64,000 nt of DNA, from positions 124,001 through 188,000 of the forward strand of contig NZ_RBCI01000001.1 in assembly GCF_003628535.1 (NCBI RefSeq). Reading direction: 5' to 3'. The notes under the pieces were generated by a model that saw nothing but the letters and a program-made list of their open reading frames with translations, did no database searches and was not told the DNA's origin. Numbering within the stretch: position 1 is the stretch's first letter; each line of letters begins with the position of its first letter. Made by a program: the position numbers and the translations under genes. Shown here one piece after another: positions 53,995 through 60,392 of the stretch. The stretch comes from Flavisolibacter nicotianae (lineage in GTDB: Bacteria > Bacteroidota > Bacteroidia > Chitinophagales > Chitinophagaceae).

Positions 53995-54549
53995 ATGAAA
54001 AAAACGATTATCACTTCCTTGTTCGTATTCGCTGCCGTTTGCGCTTTTTCACAGGATGAAAACGGGGAGGCAAAAGAGAAGAAATTTTTTGCCGGTGGTG
54101 GTTTCGGTCTCTCACTGGGCCGCTACACACTGATCAGCCTGAACCCGCAGGTAGGCTACCGCTTCAACCGCTTTCTTGGTGCAGGTCTTGGAATGAACCT
54201 CGTTTATACCAGCCAGAAGGAGCGCTACAACGGCGCCGACTACAGCAAAACAACACAGGGCATTACGGGTCTCAACACCTTTGTCCGCTTTTATCCCATC
54301 CAACGGTTCATGGTGCAGGTGCAGCCGGAAGCCAATTATATTTTTGGAAACGTGCGGTATTACAATCCCCCGGAAAAGTACAAACTGGATGCGGAGATTA
54401 TACCGAGTATACTCGTTGGCGGCGGCCTGGTTACACCGACCGAAAAAGGCGCCATGCTCTTTACGGTTCTTTACGATGTGCTGCAAAATCCCAATTCGCC
54501 GTATGGAAACCGACCCGTGGTGAATGTCGGCTACAATATCAACTTTTAA
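53995..54549 (+). CDS. Outer-membrane beta-barrel protein
   Basis: 184 aa from ATG 53995 with a signal peptide (MKKTIITSLFVFAAVCAFSQ). The mature part alternates hydrophobic and polar residues in eight or so strands (FGLSLGRYTLISLNPQVGYRF, LGAGLGMNLVY, FMVQVQPEANYIF) and ends RPVVNVGYNINF with a C-terminal Phe, as in small OmpA-like barrels. Function is unknown. It starts 7 bp after the GlcD gene, so it is translationally close and probably cotranscribed. Confidence 0.82.
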   Translation: MKKTIITSLFVFAAVCAFSQDENGEAKEKKFFAGGGFGLSLGRYTLISLNPQVGYRFNRFLGAGLGMNLVYTSQKERYNGADYSKTTQGITGLNTFVRFYPIQRFMVQVQPEANYIFGNVRYYNPPEKYKLDAEIIPSILVGGGLVTPTEKGAMLFTVLYDVLQNPNSPYGNRPVVNVGYNINF

Positions 54550-54686
54550 GTACACGGCCACCTATTCCGTAAAAACCACATTCTTCAATTGGCGTGGTTT
54601 TTCCCGATTCTGCGCAGCGCAACAAAGAGCAGCATATTCGATTGGTGAAAATCTTATATTCGTAAGAGACACGAAAACCACCAGCC

Positions 54687-54893
54687 ATGACTTATCTCTT
54701 CGAACCGTTCACTCCCGAGAAATTCAAACAGGCGACAGGTTTAAACGCAACGGAAAATGAGGCGATTTACCTACGCTGGGTCAACAGCCAGATCAACTAT
54801 GCCAATTACCTGCAAATGCAGGAAATGAATACCTCTCTTCGACAGATTATCGGGCTGCTGAAAGAAGGCGCCCTTTCCGAAAGTTCCAAATAG
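54687..54893 (+). CDS. Small hypothetical protein upstream of the FRG gene
   Basis: 68 aa, cytoplasmic, predicted mostly helical (TPEKFKQATGLNATENEAIYLRWV, NTSLRQIIGLLKEG). No family is recognised. A TATATTCG box at 54655-54662 may be its promoter. The FRG-domain gene starts 40 bp downstream with a hairpin between them, so the two are probably cotranscribed. It could be a partner or antidote of the FRG protein, but that is only a guess from arrangement. Confidence 0.6.
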   Translation: MTYLFEPFTPEKFKQATGLNATENEAIYLRWVNSQINYANYLQMQEMNTSLRQIIGLLKEGALSESSK

Positions 54894-54903
54894 CCATCCC
54901 GCT

Positions 54904-54929
54904 GGTGGCGCAAAATTTTCTGCGCTACC
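54904..54929 (+). promoter_or_regulatory. Hairpin over the FRG gene start region
   Basis: GGTGGCGCA / TGCGCTACC pair with one internal mismatch around an 8-nt AT-rich loop, ending 4 nt before the FRG ATG at 54934. There is no T-run. The position suggests control of translation rather than termination. Confidence 0.4.
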
Positions 54930-54933
54930 GCTG

Positions 54934-55791
54934 ATGAACCAGTATCATTTTTCCACTGAACGATTGTCCTCCTGGAACGAATTCAGCCAGGTCATCCTGC
55001 AGTTTTCCGAACGCTGGGCGTTTCGCGGGCAGGCCAACGCCAACTGGGTGCTGAACAACGCCATTGAGCGAACGGATTTTATCCGGCACCACAAAGGCAT
55101 TGAAGCGCAATTTGTAGCCGAATTCCAACGCGGCGCCCTGAATTATTTAACCAAAGACCAAACACCGGGGCACCTCATCGAATGGCTGGCCCTGATGCAG
55201 CACCACGGTGCGCCAACCCGTTTGCTGGACCTGAGCCGGTCTCCCTTTATTGCCGCTTATTTTGCTTATGAACTGGCGCTGCTTCGCGACGATCACCACG
55301 TATCGGTTTGGTGTCTGAATATCGACCACCTGCGGAGCAAGGCCCTGGAAGTGCTCTCGCAGGAATTTGGAGAAGCCCTGAAAGAAACGCATAACCGGAT
55401 CAATGAAAAACTGTTTGAACTCATTTTTTATCAGAACAACAAAAGCCTTGTCTTCCCGGTGGAACCCTTTCGCATGAACCGCCGCTACTCGCTGCAACAG
55501 TCTGTTTTTGTCAGCACGGGCAACTCCGAACAGCCCTTTATGAACCAGTTGTATTTTTTGCAGGAGGATATGCCGAAAGCCGTAGTAAAGTTGGAGATTC
55601 CAGCAGGGGATAAAAAACAGGCGATGCGGGACCTGCTGAAAATGAATTTGCACAGGGCCAGCCTCTTCCCCGACTTGGATGGCTATGCGCTTTCGATGCG
55701 GTTGCGTTACAACAACATGAAAGCGCCGGAGGAAATAGAAAAGGAAAAGCAAAAAAAAGAAAAGGACAGTAATTACCCTTACTTTCCTTAG
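54934..55791 (+). CDS. FRG-domain protein
   Basis: 285 aa, cytoplasmic. The FRG domain is clear: WAFRGQANANWVLNNAIE (residues ~28-45), GALNYLTKD, then LMQHHGAPTRLLDLSRSPFIAAYFAY (~88-113) and AVVKLEIPAGDK. The domain is named after its FRG motif. Its activity is not established, and it occurs in accessory regions of many genomes and in some defence contexts. The C-terminus is Lys/Glu-rich (EEIEKEKQKKEKDS). It follows a 68-aa gene by 40 bp, and there is no terminator. Confidence 0.85.
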   Translation: MNQYHFSTERLSSWNEFSQVILQFSERWAFRGQANANWVLNNAIERTDFIRHHKGIEAQFVAEFQRGALNYLTKDQTPGHLIEWLALMQHHGAPTRLLDLSRSPFIAAYFAYELALLRDDHHVSVWCLNIDHLRSKALEVLSQEFGEALKETHNRINEKLFELIFYQNNKSLVFPVEPFRMNRRYSLQQSVFVSTGNSEQPFMNQLYFLQEDMPKAVVKLEIPAGDKKQAMRDLLKMNLHRASLFPDLDGYALSMRLRYNNMKAPEEIEKEKQKKEKDSNYPYFP

Positions 55792-55836
55792 CGGTTCACA
55801 GTTGGTTGGACATCCCACTTATACCTAAATTTGGTG

Positions 55837-55868
55837 CTTGCATTTTTTTGATCAAAATCCTATGTTTG
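55837..55868 (+). promoter_or_regulatory. Promoter-like sequence before a small reading frame
   Basis: TTG (55838-55840), a 20-bp spacer, then TATGTTTG (55861-55868), an exact TAnnTTTG. Transcription would begin near 55875. Confidence 0.45.
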
Positions 55869-55890
55869 ATTATAACGGATTAACAAATCA

Positions 55891-56139
55891 TTGAAAAACT
55901 TTGCACCATATCGAATGTCCTACTATTCCAAAATCCTTTTGAAAATGAATAGCTGTTTTTCCAATGTTTACCAGTACTTCGAATTTGTGGTTCATCCCGC
56001 AGCCGGCAAAAGCACCAGCAACAAAACAAAAAAACGCAACGGCAAAACAGCCGTCTTACCCAAGGCGACGCCCGACAGCCACAACCTTCGCGATGGCGTG
56101 AAACGGGCCGACAGTTACCGCCGAAATCCTGCGCCCTGA
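55891..56139 (+). CDS. Possible small hypothetical protein
   Basis: 82 codons from TTG 55891, with in-frame ATG at 55915 and 55945. The C-terminal half is basic (KSTSNKTKKRNGKT, RDGVKRADSYRR). No family is recognised and no codon signal is decisive. The good promoter-like sequence just upstream is the main support. It could instead be a non-coding transcript. Confidence 0.3.
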   Translation: MKNFAPYRMSYYSKILLKMNSCFSNVYQYFEFVVHPAAGKSTSNKTKKRNGKTAVLPKATPDSHNLRDGVKRADSYRRNPAP

Positions 56140-56279
56140 TTGCATAGCAATGGCCTTTGTTTGACGTTGTTTGCTTTTCTTCTTTTACGGTTCAACGCAA
56201 GCAATATTTTACCTTTCGGAGCAGATGTTCGCTCACCTCGATCCGAATCCGGCCTTACCTTTACAGCGACGATTTACCT

Positions 56280-56447
56280 ATGGGTGTCTGGAAACAATTA
56301 GCCGAATATTTATACTTGCGAAAGCCTGATCCCGACAGGCCGAAGACGAATTTTGTGAAGTACATGCACGGCATCAATCGCCTGAGCCTGCTCTTGTTTA
56401 TCGTGGCCCTGATTATCCTCATCATCCGGCTAACAGTGAAGAAGTAG
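56280..56447 (+). CDS. Small membrane protein (DUF6728-like)
   Basis: 55 aa from ATG 56280: MGVWKQLAEYLYLRKPDPDR, then NFVKYMHGINRLSLLLF and one transmembrane helix (LSLLLFIVALIILIIRL). The arrangement of a short basic head with KPDPDRPKTNF and a MHGINR segment before a single helix resembles a small family seen in Bacteroidota (DUF6728, from memory). Function is unknown. TACC-TTT boxes upstream suggest it has its own promoter. Confidence 0.7.
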   Translation: MGVWKQLAEYLYLRKPDPDRPKTNFVKYMHGINRLSLLLFIVALIILIIRLTVKK

Positions 56448-56569
56448 AAACGTGAAAGGTGAGATGTCGGAGGGAAACATGTCTCTCCAAAAAAATTTGC
56501 AAGACACATCGAAGACGCACTGAAACAGTGCAACTATTTTCCTGTAAAAAGCAGGACACCTAAAACTGT

Positions 56570-57766
56570 TTACTGCCAATTTCCAGTTCTCGCTCCCGCA
56601 GTCTCCGATTGCAAAAATCCGACAATCTCCTGCGCCGCACGGGCCGAAGCATCGCCCTCTTTCTGAAGGAGCATTTTCAGTTCCGCATAGTCGGCAATCA
56701 TTTGACTTCTTCGGTTTTCGTTGTGCAGAATGGCATCCAGCTCATGCCGGATCTTTCCCGCCGTCAGGTCATTTTGAATAAGTTCCGTTACGACAGGTTT
56801 ATCCATGATCAGGTTGACCAGTGAAATGTATTTGATCTTTACCAGCCGCCTGGCAATCTGGTACGAAACCGGTGAACCTTTGTAGCAAACGACCTGCGGC
56901 ACACCAAACAAGCCTGTCTCCAGTGTCGCCGTTCCCGACGTAACCAGGGCTGCTTTTGCCTTGGCAAGCAGCGTGTAGGTTTGACCGGTTACAGCAAGGA
57001 GAACGCCAGGAAACGAAGAAAGTAAATCGTTGTAAAATTCAATGGGCTGACCCGGTGCCTGGGCCACGATAAACTGGTAGGACGGGAATGATTTGGCGGC
57101 TTCCAGCATCAGGGGCAACTTGACCTTGATCTCCTGGCGGCGACTGCCGGGTAAGATGGCGATGATCTCTTTTTGGCCGACCTTTTTTTCCGTCACAACA
57201 ACGCTTCCACCGGTTGCGATGTTCCGGCACTGCAGCCCCTGTGTTGCCCTTTCGCGACTGGCCTCGTCAATAACTTGTACCAGAGGGTGCCCAACATAAT
57301 CCACCGGGTAATCCCATTTTTGGTAAAACGCTTTTTCAAACGGAAGGATCACCAGCATTTTGTCTACCCATTGCCGGATACCTTTCACGCGGCTTTCCTT
57401 CCAGGCCCACACCTGCGGTGAGATGTAGTACACCACCTTCAGCCCTTTTTCTTTTGCCCATTTGGCCACCCGCAAATTAAATCCCGGGTAATCGATCAGG
57501 ATAAGGACATCCGGCTGAAAAGTGGCAATATCTTCTTTGCAAAAGGCGAGGTTGGACAGGATGGTACGCAGGTTCATGACCACTTCGATGAAACCCATGA
57601 AAGCAAGTTCTTTGTAATGCTTCACAACCTGCCCTCCGGCCGCTTGCATCAGGTCGCCGCCCCAGCAGCGGATCACAGCAGCACCATCGCGTTTTTTCAG
57701 TTCCCGGATCAAATTGCTGCCGTGCAGATCACCCGATGCTTCCCCTGCAATGATGTAATACTTCAT
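56570..57766 (-). CDS. lpxB: Lipid-A-disaccharide synthase
   Basis: 398 aa GT19 glycosyltransferase. It transfers GlcNAc-acyl from UDP-2,3-diacylglucosamine to lipid X at the inner membrane. Signatures: MKYYIIAGEASGDLHGSNLI, GFIEVVMNL, LIDYPGFNLRVAKWAK, YYISPQVWAWKESRV, VGHPLVQVI, ILPGSRRQEIK and SGTATLETGLFGVPQVVCYK. A short extra loop (QCRNIATGGSVVVTEKKV, around residues 179-196) is unusual. It is last in the surE, 104-aa, lpxB gene run. An inverted repeat occupies the leader before its ATG. Confidence 0.96.
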   Translation of the reverse strand: MKYYIIAGEASGDLHGSNLIRELKKRDGAAVIRCWGGDLMQAAGGQVVKHYKELAFMGFIEVVMNLRTILSNLAFCKEDIATFQPDVLILIDYPGFNLRVAKWAKEKGLKVVYYISPQVWAWKESRVKGIRQWVDKMLVILPFEKAFYQKWDYPVDYVGHPLVQVIDEASRERATQGLQCRNIATGGSVVVTEKKVGQKEIIAILPGSRRQEIKVKLPLMLEAAKSFPSYQFIVAQAPGQPIEFYNDLLSSFPGVLLAVTGQTYTLLAKAKAALVTSGTATLETGLFGVPQVVCYKGSPVSYQIARRLVKIKYISLVNLIMDKPVVTELIQNDLTAGKIRHELDAILHNENRRSQMIADYAELKMLLQKEGDASARAAQEIVGFLQSETAGARTGNWQ

Positions 57767-57773
57767 CCCCCTG

Positions 57774-57941
57774 TCCCCCTAAAGAGTAGACTTCGGTGCA
57801 AGTTTCCCTTTTTTCTTTTTGCCATTTTTTTGGTGCAATTATTATTTAGCTGAATCACCGGACGTAGAAGTGCGCAGCACAACGGAAGAAGAAGAACAGC
57901 ATCTGTACGTTTCCCCGACCCAAGTCTCCCCTTTAGGGGGA
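57774..57941. repeat. Inverted repeat between the 104-aa gene and lpxB
   Basis: The left arm 57774-57796 (TCCCCCTAAAGAGTAGACTT...) and right arm 57919-57941 (..AAGTCTCCCCTTTAGGGGGA) pair over about 19 of 23 positions. They enclose ~120 bp with no gene. The right arm abuts the stop of the 104-aa gene and the left arm lies 7 bp before the lpxB ATG. Confidence 0.5.
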
Positions 57942-58256
57942 TCAGATCAACACTTTTGCCAGCAAAATGCCGATGCCGTAAAGCAGCGTAATGGCAAAAA
58001 TGCCTTTGGCCGTTTTGTCTTTTTGGGTGTTGACATAGTAGGTAAAAAGCGCAATGTTGCTCACCAGGCACCACACGCCAAAAAACGTGATCAGTCCCTT
58101 CTGGGCGGCAAAGGTTTGAATGAATTCGGTGAGGGATGATTCACTGAAGCGCACCAGATAAATCAATAAAAACACCACCAGCGGTAGCACAAAACCCAGC
58201 GCCATTCCCAGTTGCAGGTTATCCTTCTTGAGAAAAAATGTTCCAGTCGTTTTCAA
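57942..58256 (-). CDS. Small three-helix membrane protein
   Basis: 104 aa. It begins KTTGTFFLKKDNLQLGMALG, with helices at about residues 17-35 (GMALGFVLPLVVFLLIYLV), 54-73 (ITFFGVWCLVSNIALFTYYV) and 87-103 (FAITLLYGIGILLAKVL). No family is recognised. It overlaps the 3' end of surE by 38 bp, indicating tight translational coupling. An inner start at M18 is possible. It probably sits in the inner membrane. Confidence 0.72.
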   Translation of the reverse strand: MKTTGTFFLKKDNLQLGMALGFVLPLVVFLLIYLVRFSESSLTEFIQTFAAQKGLITFFGVWCLVSNIALFTYYVNTQKDKTAKGIFAITLLYGIGILLAKVLI

Positions 58257-59010
58257 TTTGCTGCTTCAGTTTATAGTTGGTTAAATCAAACTGCACCGGT
58301 ACCACGCTCACATATTGATTAGCCAGTGCCCAGACATCGGTATCGGTGCCTTCGTCAAAATTGACAAACTCACCTGTCAGCCAATAGTATTTCCGTCCGT
58401 TCGGGTCTAAACGTTCCAGGAAGTCTTCTTCGTATTTTGCATAGGCCTGCCGGCAAATTTTAACACCCTTGATCTCCTCCGGTGTGGCAATGGGAAAGTT
58501 GACATTCAGCACGCAGTGCTTGTCGGGCGGGTGTTGCAGCATTTGCTCCACGATGATGCGGGCATATTTCCGGGCAGCGCTGAAGTCGGCTTCCAGCGCA
58601 TAATCCAGCAGGGAAAAACCCACGGAAGGAATGCTTTCAATGGCGGCTTCTACAGCTGCCGACATGGTGCCGGAGTAGATGACATTGATGCTGTGATTGG
58701 CGCCATGGTTGATCCCGCTGATGCAGAGATCGGGCTTTTGGTGCAGTATCTTATCCACTGCCAGCTTCACACAGTCGACCGGTGTGCCCGAACACTGGTA
58801 CGAATCGATATCCTCGAACAGGTGCACTTTGTGCAGGCGAAGCGGGATGCCAATGGTGATGGCATGTCCCATTCCCGATTGCGGCTTGTCGGGCGCCACC
58901 ACCACAATCTTTCCCAGTCCTCTGACCGCTTCCACCAGGTTCCGGATACCGGGTGCGTTGATACCATCGTCGTTCGTCACTAAAATTACAGGCTCACGTT
59001 GTTCTGCCAT
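58219..59010 (-). CDS. surE: 5'/3'-nucleotidase SurE
   Basis: 263 aa. The metal site motif is ILVTNDDGINAPG (residues ~9-21) with the D-D pair. SGTPVDCVKLAVDKI, SGINHGANHSINVIYSGTMSAAVEA and VNVNFP complete the family pattern. It hydrolyses 5'- and 3'-nucleotides and short polyphosphates. It heads the surE, 104-aa, lpxB run. No clear TAnnTTTG box lies upstream. Confidence 0.96.
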   Translation of the reverse strand: MAEQREPVILVTNDDGINAPGIRNLVEAVRGLGKIVVVAPDKPQSGMGHAITIGIPLRLHKVHLFEDIDSYQCSGTPVDCVKLAVDKILHQKPDLCISGINHGANHSINVIYSGTMSAAVEAAIESIPSVGFSLLDYALEADFSAARKYARIIVEQMLQHPPDKHCVLNVNFPIATPEEIKGVKICRQAYAKYEEDFLERLDPNGRKYYWLTGEFVNFDEGTDTDVWALANQYVSVVPVQFDLTNYKLKQQIENDWNIFSQEG

Positions 59011-59167
59011 GCTCGGGTTGTTTTATGCTTTCCTGCAAATTTGTTGCAGAAAAGACGGAAAACCAAATGATGAGTAAGGAGCGATCAATGATGAGTCCCG
59101 TAAAAATTCTGGTTTGGATTTTAAATTGAAGAAAAAATGTTTTTAACGTTAGCACATACCACAACCA
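59011..59167. other. Intergenic, left flank of the four-helix-bundle pseudogene
   Basis: AT-rich, with one arm of an inverted repeat at 59058-59092. No gene is seen. Confidence 0.4.
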
Positions 59168-59531
59168 ATGTCTTTCAAACGTCGAAGAAATTTGTACCCG
59201 ATGTTACCAGGTTACAAAAGAGTTTCCAACAGAAGAACGCTTTGCTATAGGGCAACAGATACGCAGGGCTGCATTGTCCACACCTGAATATAGCCGAAGG
59301 TTGCTCCCGGAAATCCCCTGTGGAACGAAAGCGGTATTTTGAGATATCCCGCGGTTCTATTGAAGTCGATACCGCGCCTGACATTGCGGAGAATCTGCAT
59401 TACAAACAAAAGAAGAACTGCAAACGCCAGGAAATTATCTTGTCAGTATGTTTAAACAACTTTCCGGATTAATGGGATGACACGAGGAAGAAGAAACTTT
59501 TTCATTGCTGATCACTCATCATTCGTTTTTC
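59058..59531. repeat. Inverted repeats flanking the four-helix-bundle pseudogene
   Basis: The left arm 59058-59092 contains GAAAACCAAATGATGAGT then GATCAATGAT. The right arm 59502-59531, read inversely, gives GAAAAACGAATGATGAGTGATC then AGCAATGA. About 25 positions match, with a 7-nt insertion (AAGGAGC) in the left arm. The pseudogene 59168-59480 lies inside, making a unit of ~475 bp. Confidence 0.5.
59168..59480 (+). pseudogene. Frameshifted four-helix-bundle (S23/IVS-family) gene
   Basis: Three consecutive pieces of one S23-type protein sit in alternating frames. Piece A (to ~59285) reads VTKEFPTEERFAIGQQIRRA and ALSTP. Piece B (59287-59403) reads NIAEGCSRKSPVERKRYFEI, SRGSIEVDTAPDIAENLHY. 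Piece C (59406-59480) reads TKEELQTPGNYLVSMFKQLS, GLMG and a stop. A 2-nt loss near 59286 and a 1-nt loss near 59404 explain the shifts, and the N-terminus also lacks an in-frame ATG. Intact homologues are ~115-120 aa four-helix bundles, found inside rRNA intervening sequences and related to the Avd protein of diversity-generating retroelements. This copy cannot make a full protein. Confidence 0.75.
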
Positions 59532-59569
59532 TAAATAAATTAGTATTTTGCGGCTAAATAACTTAGCTC

Positions 59570-60319
59570 ATGTCTTTCGCCAACAAGAATTTAAAATACC
59601 TGCGCAAGCTGCGCGGTTGGACCCAGGAAGAATTTGCCCAAAAACTACGTATCAAGCGGTCCCTTTTGGGCGCATACGAAGAAGAACGTGCCGAACCCCG
59701 CATCGAGATCCTTGAAGCGGTGGCCGACATGTTTAAACTCACGCTGGACGACCTGCTGCGCCGGGATGTCAGCGATAACAAAACGAGCTATCTCTCCCGC
59801 CGCCGGGCCCAGAAACTGGCAAGCGGCCGTGCCGATATTCCGTTTGTGCCGGTGAAAGCAGCTGCCGGTTACCTGGCCGGTTATTCCGACCCCGAATTCA
59901 TCGACGAGTTGAACACCTTTACGCTTCCCATGCTGAGTGGTGGCGACTACCGTGCTTTTGAAATTGTTGGCGACTCCATGATGCCCACCCCAAGCGGCAG
60001 CGTGATCGTGGGCGAAAAAGTACAAAGCGTGGAAGAGATCAAATCAAACAATACCTACGTGGTGGTATCGAAAACCGATGGCATCGTCTACAAGCGGGTA
60101 TTGAAGAACAACCGCCAGAAAAACAAATTCACGCTGGTGAGCGACAATCCTGCCTACCAGCCCTACAATGTCAGCGCCGAAGAGATCCTGGAACTGTGGC
60201 AGGCGCAGATGGTTATTTCCAAAGCCAATACGCAGCAGCGGTGGGATGTAAACAACCTGGCCAACCTGGTGAGCAACCTGCAGGAGCAGGTGAGCGTACT
60301 GAAAAAGCGGATGGCCTAA
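59570..60319 (+). CDS. XRE-family repressor with S24 self-cleaving domain
   Basis: 249 aa. The N-terminal helix-turn-helix (NLKYLRKLRGWTQEEFAQKL, IKRSLLGAYEEERAEPRIEIL) is at residues 6-62. The C-terminal LexA/UmuD-like domain has catalytic S136 (VGDSMMP) and K175 (VYKRVL), with a possible cleavage site at A99-G100 (KAAAGYLAGY). A short coiled tail (VNNLANLVSNLQEQVSVLKK) may mediate dimerisation. It could be a damage-responsive repressor, but no phage or SOS genes surround it. A TATTTTG box lies about 20 nt upstream. Its targets are unknown. Confidence 0.9.
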   Translation: MSFANKNLKYLRKLRGWTQEEFAQKLRIKRSLLGAYEEERAEPRIEILEAVADMFKLTLDDLLRRDVSDNKTSYLSRRRAQKLASGRADIPFVPVKAAAGYLAGYSDPEFIDELNTFTLPMLSGGDYRAFEIVGDSMMPTPSGSVIVGEKVQSVEEIKSNNTYVVVSKTDGIVYKRVLKNNRQKNKFTLVSDNPAYQPYNVSAEEILELWQAQMVISKANTQQRWDVNNLANLVSNLQEQVSVLKKRMA

Positions 60320-60392
60320 ATATTTTTTGTCGGAAATGGCGCAGTAAATTGAAGGAACTTTATATTTACGTTTTTCGCCAAAGCTGACATGA

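Noticed and set aside
59175-59384. 69-codon minus-strand frame
   Set aside because: It is antisense to the four-helix-bundle pseudogene, whose plus-strand remains are clearly recognisable.
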